This document shows, in pieces, positions 16,400-25,041 of a DNA stretch of 64,000 nucleotides. Positions within the stretch are counted from its first letter, which is position 1, and the number at the start of each line of letters is the position of its first letter. Source of the DNA: Sphingomonas oleivorans. Its GTDB lineage: Bacteria > Pseudomonadota > Alphaproteobacteria > Sphingomonadales > Sphingomonadaceae. The notes beneath the pieces were generated by a model. That model saw only the letters and a program-made list of their open reading frames with translations, was not told the DNA's origin and did not search any database. A program made the position numbers and the translations under genes. The DNA is taken from the NCBI RefSeq assembly GCF_003050615.1, contig NZ_NWBU01000011.1:23785-87784 (forward strand). Reading direction: 5' to 3'.

Positions 16400-16956
16400 T
16401 CAGACTCACAAGTCCATAACAGCCTCTAGTCAGCAGGTGCCAGCAAAGAACCGCCAGCTTGCGCGCAAGTGCGACGGCCGCAACCTGATGACCACGCTTT
16501 GCCCGGATCCGGACAAAGAAGGCGTGAAGCGGACCAGGGGCTTTGGCGGCCGCCCAGGCTGCTTCGACCAGCATGGCGCGAGCATGGCTGCGCCCGATCT
16601 TGCTGATCCGGCCGTGATGAGCAGGGCCAGGGCCCGACTGCCGAACGCGTGGATTGAGGCCGAAATAGCTCACCAGCTTCTGGGGCGAGGAGAAGCGGCC
16701 GATGTCGCCAATCGCCGCGACGATCCCGGCCGCCACGGTGAGATTGACGCCGGTGATGGTGAGCAAGCGAGCAACAGAGGCATCATCGAGCGCGTCCGCG
16801 GCGATCTCCTTGTCGATGGCCGCCAGATCCTCGGCTAGAGCCATTTTGGGTCGCGTGAAGACCGGCAGCCTTCCCGCTGACGGTGCAGGACCAACGCTTA
16901 CGCAATTCCTATTCGAAAGCACGAACCGTTAGCCCTTCCGCCGCGCAGAGATTGCT

Positions 16957-17480
16957 GTGAATATCCGACAGCTGGCCAGGACAAGGACGCCGCGGCGCAA
17001 GACGAAGTCCGGCGCGTCGCATCCGACCGGTGCCCACGTGCTGCGCGACAGCGTCGAGGCCGGAACCTTCGAGCATGTTTTCTTCGTTCCGCCTGCCAAA
17101 GGCGAAACGGGTCGCCTGCTGCGCGCAGCGCGCTGCATTCTCGACGCGGGCCGTCAGCTCCGCAGCGAAACGCGGCGCGACGGGCGCGTCCTCACCCCAC
17201 AGAGCGCCTCCTGACCACTCTCACGAGCACGAGCGTGCGCGCCTTCAAGGAAATCCTGACTCTCTCCCGCCTGAACAAGGGGCGCGTGTTTCCCAGCTAC
17301 GATCACCTGACTGAAGCGACCAGCCTGGGGCGGGCGATGGTCGCTAGGGTGCTGCACATTCTGGAGGCGATCGGCTTTCTCGTCCGGCAGAGGCGCTTCA
17401 AGCGGATCGAGGCGGACGGGCCGGCCCGCGCTACGAGCAGACTTCGAACGCCTACAGGGCGTTCCTGCCTAAGATCGTTC
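16957..17480 (+). pseudogene. Replication-initiator-like HTH protein, three-frame pseudogene
   Basis: Three consecutive segments in three different frames belong to one protein. They are 16957-17214 (TGAHVLRDSVEAGTFEHVFF, GETGRLLRAARCILDAGRQL), 17235-17430 (LTLSRLNKGRVFPSYDHLTE, RAMVARVLHILEAIGFLVRQ, a winged-helix type region) and from 17429 (RYEQTSNAYRAFLPKIVL). The arrangement resembles HTH proteins that sit by plasmid or integrative-element replication regions in sphingomonads; that link is from memory of the family and not certain. It stops where the IS701 sequence begins. Confidence 0.6.
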
Positions 17481-18396
17481 TCGAGGCCGAGTTCTTCCTT
17501 GAGCTGTTGGTGCGCCTGCTCGCAGACTCAGCGCGCCTTGATAGCGCCGGCCAGTTCTTGATCGGCATGTCGGCCGGAAGGTTGGAGAAAGAGAGTATTT
17601 TCGTTCTCCGCTGGAGCGGTGTTCGCGCAGGCACGGTCGCCCGCGACCGGCAACCGGAAAGATCAGGGCCACAGCGGCAGGGTAGACCTTCTGGTGCTTG
17701 GGGATCCCGACAGTCCAGCAAAGCCCGCGCGCTCAGAGCCTGACGGAATGACGCGGACAATCCATAGCCGGCATCGGCAAGCACGCAACCAAAGCGTGCT
17801 CCGGCGGCGCTGTCCGGTCGATCTCCTCGATAGCGATTTCCGGCTTGGTCCTGCGCTGCTGATGCTCTGCCGGCACCCCCGCCTTGATCATGCGTGCCTC
17901 ATCACTCGTCCAACTGTCGAGCAGGAAAAACCGCAAGCTCAGCAGGACTGGCACTTCGCCGCCCACAAGCGTCACGGAAACCATCGTCTGGCAGTTGGCC
18001 TTCTTGCCCACCGTCGATGCATATTGGGGAGCAACGCCAACCGAGCTGCGGCCCTTCTTCGGCAGCGTTCGCCGGTCCTATGATCCCCCGGATCATAGGC
18101 GTGCGGCTCACCATCAATGATCAGCCAAGCCTCCTCACCGCCGACCAGAGCATCCGCAGGCCGCCAAAGCGCCGCTTCCAGCGGTGCACTGTCCCACAGC
18201 CCGACACCGATGAAATGGTGCAGCCATAGCTTATCGCCTCGGCCCTGGCCGCAATCGGCTGAATGCTCTTGCGATCTCCGGGGCCGATCAATCCTGCCAT
18301 ATAGGTGGGGCACATCCGGCGCCGTGCCTTGTGCCCAAGTCCGCTCAAAAATGGCTCAAGCCAGCGCCCGAGATCCTCGGTCCAATCCGTTTCCAT
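17480..18396 (-). pseudogene. IS701-family transposase pseudogene
   Basis: It starts METDWTEDLGRWLEPFLSGL and is followed in changing frames by AGLIGPGDRKSIQPIAAR, LHHFIGVGLWDSAPLEA, AWLIID, then (after a palindromic insert) LPKKGRSSVGVAPQYAS, GKKANCQTMVSVTL, VLADAGYGLSASFRQ, MALIFPVAGRGRP, SNLPADMPIK and CEQAHQQLKEELGLE. These are the successive blocks of an IS701 DDE_5 transposase. At least four frame changes and an in-frame stop make it dead. Its 3' end truncates the replication-like pseudogene. Confidence 0.8.
18071..18107 (-). repeat. Palindromic insertion in the IS701 transposase
   Basis: CCTATGATCC (18077-18086) and GGATCATAGG (18090-18099) form a perfect 10-bp stem with a CCC loop on the plus strand, flanked by an outer GCCG (18071-18074) and CGGC (18104-18107). 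It interrupts the transposase right after IID, where relatives read DDTALPKKG. The coding length between D and L is 47 nt against nine expected, which shifts the frame. The sequence is unrelated to the A/B element, but the outer-stem/inner-stem design with a 3-nt loop is similar. Confidence 0.65.
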
Positions 18397-18553
18397 CGCC
18401 AGCCCCTACAAAAGCTGGCTCCCTATGAGACGCAGTCCAGCAAAGCTAATCACTGAAACTCCGCCAAGGAAATCCTCAAATCATCAATCCGCCAAAGTAG
18501 TGATAAATCAGCAGGCGCACTATCCGCATCGAATTGATGGATGCGGTCCCACA

Positions 18554-19417
18554 TCAAGCGGCAGTCCTTATCGATCCGGTCAGCCGCTGCTCCTTCACGC
18601 AGTCATCTATCCTGAGCAGGATTTCGGCCAGCGCCTCGAACTGATCGAGCGGCCAGGCGTTGGGACCGTCGGATTTGGCATTGGCCGGATCCGGATGGGT
18701 TTCCATGAAGACGCCCGCCACGCCTGCGGCGACCGCCGCGCGCGCGAGCAGGGGGACATATTCGCGCTGTCCACCTGAAGCCGTGCCGAGGCCGCCCGGA
18801 AGCTGCACCGAATGGGTCGCGTCGAACACGACCGGGCATCCGGTCTCCGCCATGATCGCCAGGCTGCGCATGTCCGAGACGAGATTATTATATCCGAAGG
18901 AGGCGCCGCGCTCGCACAGCAGCACGCAATCCTCGTCCACGCCGGCATGCGCCGCCGCTGCGCGCGCCTTGGCCACGACATTGGCCATGTCGTGCGGCGC
19001 CATGAACTGACCCTTCTTGATGTTGACCGGGCGCCCGCTCGCCGCAACCGCCTCGATCAGATCGGTCTGGCGCGCGAGGAAGGCCGGCGTCTGGAGCATG
19101 TCGACAACCTCGGCGACAGGCGCCACCTGATCCACCGAATGCACGTCGGTAATCACCGGCAGGCCCGTCTCCTCGCGGACCTTCGCCAGGATGCGCAGCC
19201 CCTTATCCATCCCCAGACCGCGGAACGCCGCGCCCGAGCTGCGATTGGCCTTGTCGAACGAGCTTTTGAAGATCAGCTGGACGTCCAGCCGCTCCGCTAT
19301 GCCGCGCAGCGTCTCGGCGGTCGCCAGGATCATCGCTTCCGATTCGATGACGCATGGCCCCGCAATGAGAAAAAGACGCCGGTCATTGCCGACCGGCCTG
19401 CCGCATAATTTCATCAT
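18554..19417 (-). CDS. kdsA: 3-deoxy-8-phosphooctulonate synthase
   Basis: KdsA condenses arabinose 5-phosphate with phosphoenolpyruvate to Kdo 8-phosphate in the cytoplasm. The 287-aa product has the family motifs [66 protein letters not shown] and [16 protein letters not shown]. It starts 3 bp after kdsB and ends the kpsF-kdsB-kdsA operon on the minus strand. The 3' side borders the dead IS701. Confidence 0.96.
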   Translation of the reverse strand: MMKLCGRPVGNDRRLFLIAGPCVIESEAMILATAETLRGIAERLDVQLIFKSSFDKANRSSGAAFRGLGMDKGLRILAKVREETGLPVITDVHSVDQVAPVAEVVDMLQTPAFLARQTDLIEAVAASGRPVNIKKGQFMAPHDMANVVAKARAAAAHAGVDEDCVLLCERGASFGYNNLVSDMRSLAIMAETGCPVVFDATHSVQLPGGLGTASGGQREYVPLLARAAVAAGVAGVFMETHPDPANAKSDGPNAWPLDQFEALAEILLRIDDCVKEQRLTGSIRTAA

Positions 19418-19420
19418 GGC

Positions 19421-20257
19421 TCAATCGATCCCCGCGGCGCGCAGGCCGGCTTCCACTTGCGTGATATCCGAAGGATTGTTGAGTTCCCAGATATCGGCGT
19501 CAGGCGGCGCAAGCTCGACCGTCGCGACAGATATCCCGCCCTCCAGGAAACGGAGCTGCTCAAGACCTTCGAGCAATTCCAACGGTGAGGGCGGCAGCGC
19601 CGCATAACGCTCGAGCGCAGCACGCCGATAGGCATAGACGCCGACATGGAAGAAGATGGGAAGCCCGACCTCGCCCACGCGCTCGGCGGGCACGTGCGGC
19701 AGGACGCGCTTCGAGAAGTAAAGCGCCCGGCCATAGCGATCGAGAACAGCGGTGGTGCCGCCCACGCGGCCGGCCGCCTGATCGGCGAGCAGGCGCGCAT
19801 GCAGCGCCGGCGTGCAGCGGACCACCGGTGTCACCACCTCGGCCTCCGGATGATCCGCGAGATAGGCCGCCAACGCCTCGACGAAGCCGGGCGGCGTGAG
19901 CGGCGCATCGCCCTGCAGGTTCACGATCACATCCACATGATCGGGCAAGGCAGCCAGCGCCTCGGCGCATCGCTCGGTGCCGTTGCGGCAGGCGGACGAC
20001 GTCATCGCCACCGCCGCACCAAATCCTTCGGCCGCCACGCGGATACGATCATCATCGGTGGCGACGAGGACCTTCGCGATCCCGGAAACCAAGCTGGCCG
20101 CTTCCCAGCTCCGTTCGATCAGCGGCTTTGCCCGGCCGCCCGCGCCGCGCAGCAGGGCGAGCGGCTTGCCGGGATAGCGTTGCGAGGCAAAGCGCGCGGG
20201 GATGATGATCGCGACGCGGGACCGATCGGCCCGGGCCGCCGTCGAAGCAATGGTCAT
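19421..20257 (-). CDS. kdsB: 3-deoxy-manno-octulosonate cytidylyltransferase
   Basis: It activates Kdo as CMP-Kdo using CTP. The 278-aa product has the nucleotidyltransferase start VAIIIPARFASQRYPGKPLA, then SSACRNGTERCAEAL, NLQGDAPL and HVGVYAYRRAALERYAALPP. The middle ACRNGTERCAE replaces the more usual DHPSGTDRVAE. This, with linkage to kpsF and kdsA, also fits the capsule-type paralogues (KpsU). It lies 13 bp after kpsF and 3 bp before kdsA. Confidence 0.9.
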   Translation of the reverse strand: MTIASTAARADRSRVAIIIPARFASQRYPGKPLALLRGAGGRAKPLIERSWEAASLVSGIAKVLVATDDDRIRVAAEGFGAAVAMTSSACRNGTERCAEALAALPDHVDVIVNLQGDAPLTPPGFVEALAAYLADHPEAEVVTPVVRCTPALHARLLADQAAGRVGGTTAVLDRYGRALYFSKRVLPHVPAERVGEVGLPIFFHVGVYAYRRAALERYAALPPSPLELLEGLEQLRFLEGGISVATVELAPPDADIWELNNPSDITQVEAGLRAAGID

Positions 20258-20270
20258 CGTGGCGGCTTAA

Positions 20271-21275
20271 TCAGGCGATGCCCAGGCGCAGGAAATCATG
20301 GACATGGACGATACCGACAGGCCGGCCATGCGATTCCTGCGTGCCCACGAACAGGCTCGTGATCCGATGCTCCTTCATGAGCGCCACCGCCTCTTCGGCA
20401 GTCGCCGAAGCATCGATCGTCACCGGATGCTGCGTCATGACGTCGGCCGCCACGCCCTCCATCAGGCTATCCGCATGCCGACGCAGATCGCCGTCGGTGA
20501 TGACGCCGACCAGCCGGCCTCCATCATCGACGACGCCCGCAATCCCGAAGCTCTTGCCGGTCATCGTGACGATCACCTCGCGCATCGGATCCCCGCTGGA
20601 GACGAGCGGCATGCTCTCCCCCATATGCATCAGCGTCGCCACCGCGCGCAGCCGCGCCCCGATCTGCCCGCCCGGATGCAATATTTTGAGCCCGGCGGAG
20701 CTATAGCCGCGAACGCGCATCGCCGCGATCGCCAGCGCATCTCCCAGCGCCATCATCAGTACCGTCGACGTCGTCGGGGCGATATTCGCCGGGCACGCCT
20801 CGCGAACCGCCGGCAGCAGGAGCTGCACGTCCGCCTGACGCATCAGCGCGGAATCGCCGCGCGATGCGATCGCCACAATCTCGACCCGCAGGCGCTGCGC
20901 ATGCGCGACGATCGCCTGCAGCTCGGCAGTGCGTCCGGAATTTGACAGTACGAGCAGAAGATCGCCACGTACCAGCATTCCGAGATCGCCATGCGCTGCC
21001 TCGGCGGGATGGACGAAGATGGCGGGCGTACCGGTGGCGGCAAGCGTTGCCGCGATCTTGCGGCCGACATGGCCGGACTTGCCCATGCCCGTGACAACGA
21101 CCCGCCCCCGGATCGCCAGGATCCGATCGACGGCGTCGACGAAATTCTCATCCACCGCCATGGCAAGCTGGCTGAGCGCGGAGGCCTCTGCCCGGATGAC
21201 GCTGCGCGCATAGTCGAGGGTGCTGTCGGCCTCCAACGGAGCCTTGCGAACAAGCGGCACCACATCGCTATGCAT
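20271..21275 (-). CDS. kpsF: Arabinose-5-phosphate isomerase (SIS and CBS domains)
   Basis: KpsF/KdsD converts ribulose 5-phosphate to arabinose 5-phosphate, the precursor of Kdo. The 334-aa product has an N-terminal SIS domain (GRVVVTGMGKSGHVGRKIAA, ASTGTP-like HPAEAAHGDLGML, LSNSGRTAEL) and two CBS domains (MRE..VTMTGKSFGIAGVVDD and DVMTQHPVTIDASATAEEAV). ATG 21275 (MHSDVVPLVRK) gives the usual length; the frame is open 24 codons further. First gene of the Kdo operon. KpsF and KdsD paralogues cannot be told apart from sequence alone. Confidence 0.9.
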   Translation of the reverse strand: MHSDVVPLVRKAPLEADSTLDYARSVIRAEASALSQLAMAVDENFVDAVDRILAIRGRVVVTGMGKSGHVGRKIAATLAATGTPAIFVHPAEAAHGDLGMLVRGDLLLVLSNSGRTAELQAIVAHAQRLRVEIVAIASRGDSALMRQADVQLLLPAVREACPANIAPTTSTVLMMALGDALAIAAMRVRGYSSAGLKILHPGGQIGARLRAVATLMHMGESMPLVSSGDPMREVIVTMTGKSFGIAGVVDDGGRLVGVITDGDLRRHADSLMEGVAADVMTQHPVTIDASATAEEAVALMKEHRITSLFVGTQESHGRPVGIVHVHDFLRLGIA

Positions 21276-21483
21276 ACTGTACCCTATACTCACTGGCGGA
21301 TATTCCGCTTTAGTCCATCTAACACGACAGGCAAGTAAATTAAGCATGATCTTTAGGCGGACGAAATCCAGCCAGCGTAACCGCTAGCGCCGCCGTTAAT
21401 ATTTGGTGAACGCCAGTAAACGCGCGAATCTGCCGATTAACTCGGCACCAGCCTATCGGGTTGCCTGCTGCAGGCAAAGTCGG

Positions 21484-22200
21484 TCAGGACGGCTCCAGCC
21501 CGGCATCGCCCAGCATGCCGCGGCGGCGCAGCGCGCGAAAGACCGCGTTGAGCAACGGGTTCGACCAGCCATTATTGGTCGCGAAATCACGCTGCAGGCT
21601 ATCATGGTGAAGCTGGTGGGCAGCCGGCGTCATCAGCAGCCCCGCCTTGCGCAGGAGCGTGATGAAGCCCGGCACCCGCTCGCAATGAAGCGAGCCGTGA
21701 AAATATTGCGCGAAGGTCCCGCCCAGGAGGAAAGTCACCGCGCCCGCGGTCGCCCAGGCCGGCACCGGCCAGAGCAGGTTGGCCATGTTGAGCAGGAGCG
21801 AGAAAGGCAGCGAGGCGACAATCACCGTCGATCCGATCTGGCGGAGCAGCGTTCGCCGACCCAGCGCATGCGGGCGCGGATGGTGATTCTTGAATTCGAA
21901 GACGAGCCGTTCGAACGGCCCGATCCGCCGCATCGTCTCGTCGCGGAGACGAAGGAATTCCTCGGATTCGCGCGAGCCCTCGTAGAAATAAAGGACATCC
22001 AGCCCCACGCCGGCCCGGCACGGGCGATAATCCATATACATGTGGACAATGCCGGACATCAGATCGGCCAGATACCAGCCCGCCACCATCGCCGGCACCA
22101 CGCGCCAATCGAGCGGCGCCATCAGCCAGAATAGGTTGAGCGCAAGCGATGCCAGAAATAGACGGAAAGCGGCCCTAGTCCACATGAGTCCCAGCCTCAT
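21484..22200 (-). CDS. CarF/PEDS1-family lipid desaturase (Kua domain)
   Basis: The 238-aa membrane protein has the histidine clusters of the plasmanylethanolamine desaturase family: HMYMDY, FKNHHPRPHALG, HGSLHCE and HQLHHD. N-terminal hydrophobic helices (LFLASLALNLFWLMAPL, VVPAMVAGWYLADLMSGIV) and a middle pair support a membrane enzyme. Members called CarF/TMEM189 introduce the vinyl-ether bond of plasmalogens using a di-iron centre. Whether this one acts on ether lipids or another lipid is not known. It lies 208 bp upstream of kpsF on the same strand, possibly a separate unit. Confidence 0.75.
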   Translation of the reverse strand: MRLGLMWTRAAFRLFLASLALNLFWLMAPLDWRVVPAMVAGWYLADLMSGIVHMYMDYRPCRAGVGLDVLYFYEGSRESEEFLRLRDETMRRIGPFERLVFEFKNHHPRPHALGRRTLLRQIGSTVIVASLPFSLLLNMANLLWPVPAWATAGAVTFLLGGTFAQYFHGSLHCERVPGFITLLRKAGLLMTPAAHQLHHDSLQRDFATNNGWSNPLLNAVFRALRRRGMLGDAGLEPS

Positions 22201-22569
22201 CGGGGCCAGACGACATGGACAGGTCGCGATGACAGGCCATTATCTCGGGATTCATCATTCGGACTGGACCAGTAAGCAACTGGGTCGCTTCGTACGGGAC
22301 GACAGCATATAATTCAAGCTGCAACCCGTTCTCGAATATCCCAAGATCGGCCGAGAAGCTTGGTGATAATGGCCGGCTACGGCTTATTGATCGGCATCAT
22401 GGCTCGATTCCGGTTCGAATTCGGAGACGAGACTTGGATAAAGGCTGCCGGGCTGCAGACTGCCGCAAGGAATTTGAGCATTTGATCGGCTGATAGCGGC
22501 CAGAGATCAGGGAAACACATCTCCGGACGCGCCGATATGCGGCCCCGCCATCACATGCCGGACCGAAGC
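22201..22569. other. Intergenic stretch, no gene recognised
   Basis: This stretch is 369 bp between the CarF-like gene and the YaeR-like gene, both on the minus strand. No conserved ORF, tRNA or strong terminator was found. It must contain the promoter of the CarF-like gene, but no boxes could be assigned. Confidence 0.5.
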
Positions 22570-22950
22570 CTAGCTCTGATAAAGCTCCAGCGGCAGACCG
22601 TCCGGATCCGCGAAGAAGGTGAACAGCTTCTCGGTATAGGGATCCGTCCGGATGGGCTCGACCTCCACGCCATGATCCTCCAGCCGGCGCACGGCGGCGG
22701 CGAGATCATCGACCTTGAAGGCGAGATGGCGCAGGCCGCACGCCTCGGGACGCGAAACCCGCGCTGGCGGCGTGGGGAAGGAGAAAAGCTCGATCTGCGC
22801 CGCGCCCACGGCCAGGTCGCATTTCCAGCTATCCCGCTCCTCCCGATAGACTTCACGGATCAGGGGCAGGCCCAGAATCTCGGTATAGAAACGTCTGGAG
22901 CGGGCATAATCCGAACAGATGATCGCGACATGGTGAAGCGTATCGAACAT
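22570..22950 (-). CDS. YaeR-like VOC family protein
   Basis: This is a 126-aa single vicinal-oxygen-chelate domain. It follows the YaeR/GloA2 pattern closely: LHHVAIICSDYARSRRFY, LGLPLIREVYREERDSWKCD, IELFSFPTPPARVSRPEACG, LRHLAFKVDDL and FFADPDGLPLELYQ. Metal-ligand His and Glu positions are present. The reaction of this subgroup is not established; glyoxalase-like activity is often annotated. It is the last gene of the gnt operon, 41 bp after gntR. Confidence 0.85.
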   Translation of the reverse strand: MFDTLHHVAIICSDYARSRRFYTEILGLPLIREVYREERDSWKCDLAVGAAQIELFSFPTPPARVSRPEACGLRHLAFKVDDLAAAVRRLEDHGVEVEPIRTDPYTEKLFTFFADPDGLPLELYQS

Positions 22951-22991
22951 TGAACCTCCCTATCGGAAGCCGAAAGACGATTGAAGCGACA

Positions 22992-23681
22992 TCAGCGCAT
23001 AAGGCGCTTTCGCCCCTGGGTGAGATGCCAGCGCATGGCAAGCGCCGCGCCCTCCGCATCGCGCCAGCGGATCGCCTCGACGATATGCTCATGCTCGGTC
23101 ATCATCGCCTCGACATCGGAGGCCGACCGCGCCCGGCTGATGAGGACGCCGGCCTTCATGATGAGGCCGATCTCCTCCGCCATGCGATCGAAGACGAGCA
23201 GGAAGGCCGGCGTCTGCGTGGCGATCATGATCGCGCGATGGAGCGCCCAATCCTCGTCATGCGCGGGCTGATCGGATAGGAGCGCGGCGCCAAGCGCGGC
23301 CATGGCGGCCTCGATCGTGGCGAGATCCCGGTCGGACCGGCGGATCGCCGCCAGCCGGGCCGCTTCCGCCTCCAGCACGAAGCGGACCTCATAGGTGCCC
23401 AGATGTTCGGACAGTTTCGCATCGGGCAGATAGGCCGAGAGATGCTCCGCCGGGCGGCGCTTCACATAGGATCCGGCCCCGCGCCGCGAGATGACGATCT
23501 CGTCGGCCGCGAGACGGACGAGCGCCTCGCGGATCACGGTGCGCGACACGCCGAACAATTCGGCCATCCGCAATTCGGACGGGAGGCGGCTTCCCTCGCG
23601 CAGGTCGCGCTCGACGATCAGCTGGAGAATCGACGCATAGATCCTGTTCGCCAGATTGTCCGTCGGCATCGACACGGGCAT
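22992..23681 (-). CDS. GntR-family regulator (FadR subfamily), probable gluconate repressor
   Basis: The 229-aa product has an N-terminal winged helix (LREGSRLPSELRMAELFGVS then RTVIREALVRLAADEIVISR) and a C-terminal all-helical FCD ligand domain. Metal-binding residues are visible in YEVRFVLEAEAARLA, DWALHRAIM and EHEHIVEAI. It lies 16 bp after gntP in a minus-strand operon, so it probably senses gluconate or a related acid and controls its own operon. A possible operator lies upstream of gntK. Confidence 0.85.
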   Translation of the reverse strand: MPVSMPTDNLANRIYASILQLIVERDLREGSRLPSELRMAELFGVSRTVIREALVRLAADEIVISRRGAGSYVKRRPAEHLSAYLPDAKLSEHLGTYEVRFVLEAEAARLAAIRRSDRDLATIEAAMAALGAALLSDQPAHDEDWALHRAIMIATQTPAFLLVFDRMAEEIGLIMKAGVLISRARSASDVEAMMTEHEHIVEAIRWRDAEGAALAMRWHLTQGRKRLMR

Positions 23682-23697
23682 GTCCCCTGCCCGGATC

Positions 23698-25041
23698 CTA
23701 GATGATCCGGCTGGCGACCAGGATAAGCACGAAGCCGACCACCGAAATCAAGGTTTCCAGCACGGACCAACTCTTGAACGTGTCGAGCGTCGAAGTCCGC
23801 AAATAGCCCTTGACCAGCCAGAAGCCCGGATCGTTGACGTGCGAGAAGAAGACCGATCCCGCGCCGATCGCGAGCACGACCCATTCGACCGCCACGCCGC
23901 CCTGGAGCGCCACGGTGGACATGACGCCCGAGGCAGTGATCGTCGCGACCGTGGCGGAGCCGGTGGCGAGCCGGATCAGCACCGCGATCGTCCAGCCCAT
24001 GATGATAGGAGAGATGCCGCCGTCTCGCGCGATGCGGGACAGGGTCTCGGCAAGGCCGGCATCCACCAGCACCTGCTTGAGCGCGCCGCCCGCGCCGATG
24101 CTGAGCAGGATCGATCCCGCCGGCACCATCGCCGCACTCCACAGCGCCTGCGCGTCGGTCCGTCGCGCAGGCGGCGCGAAGAAGAGGAGGAGCGCGAGCA
24201 GGTTCGCGACCAGCAGCGCCACCACCGGCGTCCCCAGAAAATCGATCGTGGCGGCGGGGCCGGCCGGCAGGACGAACAGTGTGTTGAACGCCTTGGCCGC
24301 GATCAGGATCACCGGCAGCAGCACAATCAGCAGCGAAATGCCGAGCGGAACGCGATGCGCCGGCGGAGCGCCATCCTCGAAGATCGGATCGGACCGAACC
24401 CAGCGCTCGGCATAGCGGCTGAACAATGGCCCGGCGACGATCGCGGTCGGAATGCCGACCAGCAGGCCATAGAGCATCGTCATCCCGACATTGGCCTGAA
24501 GCTGATCGACCGCGATCATCGGCCCGGGATGCGGCGGCAGCAGCGCGTGCAGCACGGACAGGCCGGACAGCGCCGGCAGCATCAGCGGCAAATGGCTCTG
24601 CCGCGCATCATGCGCGCCCTGACTGCTCTGCGCCGCAACCGCCGCGATGATCGGCAGGAGCAGCACGACGCCGGTTTCGAAGAAGAGGGGAAGACCGAGC
24701 AGCATCGCGGCGCCGAGGCAGCTCCACGGCCGATAGCGTTCGCGCACCGCGCCCACCGTGGCGGTGGCGATGACCGACGCCGCGCCGGACACTTGCATCA
24801 TCGCCCCCAAGGTGAGGCCCAACGCCACGACCAGCCCCGCACCGCCGAGGATGTTGCCGAATCCCTTTTCGACCGAGCCCACGGCACCCTCCACGCCCAG
24901 CCCGCGCATGATGGCCAGCAGGAAGGCCGCGCACAGCAGGCCGATGAAGGGATGGATCCGGAAGCGGACGATCAGCAGCACCGCGATCGCGACGCACAGA
25001 AAGGCGGAGCCGATCAGCAGCAGGTCGCTCATATTCTGCAA
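23698..25041 (-). CDS. gntP: GntP-family gluconate:proton symporter
   Basis: The 447-aa protein has about a dozen hydrophobic segments. The GntP signatures LGGAGLVVALGLTLGAMMQ, GLPLFFETGVVLLLPI and HALLPPHPGPMIAVDQLQAN are clear. It imports gluconate or related sugar acids across the inner membrane. The TTG at 25041 is favoured because AAGGAGAGGG is correctly spaced for it; the ATG three codons later would be too far. It sits between gntK and the GntR regulator in one operon. Confidence 0.9.
   Translation of the reverse strand: MQNMSDLLLIGSAFLCVAIAVLLIVRFRIHPFIGLLCAAFLLAIMRGLGVEGAVGSVEKGFGNILGGAGLVVALGLTLGAMMQVSGAASVIATATVGAVRERYRPWSCLGAAMLLGLPLFFETGVVLLLPIIAAVAAQSSQGAHDARQSHLPLMLPALSGLSVLHALLPPHPGPMIAVDQLQANVGMTMLYGLLVGIPTAIVAGPLFSRYAERWVRSDPIFEDGAPPAHRVPLGISLLIVLLPVILIAAKAFNTLFVLPAGPAATIDFLGTPVVALLVANLLALLLFFAPPARRTDAQALWSAAMVPAGSILLSIGAGGALKQVLVDAGLAETLSRIARDGGISPIIMGWTIAVLIRLATGSATVATITASGVMSTVALQGGVAVEWVVLAIGAGSVFFSHVNDPGFWLVKGYLRTSTLDTFKSWSVLETLISVVGFVLILVASRII

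Larger units (their letters stand above)
15512..16426 (-). mobile_element. IS5-family element (IS427-like) with CTAG duplication
   Basis: The element is 915 bp long with terminal inverted repeats GAGGCTGTTATG (15512-15523) and CATAACAGCCTC (16415-16426). CTAG occurs at both junctions (15509-15512 and 16426-16429). Rejoining the flanks at one CTAG restores the IS110 reading frame, which confirms the ends. It carries one transposase gene on the minus strand, damaged by a palindromic insertion. Confidence 0.9.
15259..16860 (-). pseudogene. IS110-family transposase, split by IS5 and N-terminally truncated
   Basis: The upstream part (about 16860 to 16427) has the C-terminal IS110 domain: LTITGVNLTVAAGIVAAIGD, KLVSYFGLNPRVRQSG and ALARKLAVLCWHLLT. 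After removing the IS5 element and one CTAG copy the frame continues exactly as HLLTRQADYRWAWPALVATK to a stop at 15259, as in IS110 relatives. The N-terminal DEDD nuclease domain is missing beyond about 16860, so the gene was already a fragment or was later cut. The end near 15150 abuts the truncated IS256. Confidence 0.85.

Noticed and set aside
16957..17480. Functional replication origin
   Set aside because: The initiator-like gene is broken in three frames and no iterons were seen beside it.
18524..18546. CCGCATC/GATGCGG hairpin downstream of kdsA as a terminator
   Set aside because: Seven pairs with a nine-base loop and no T-run; too weak to call.
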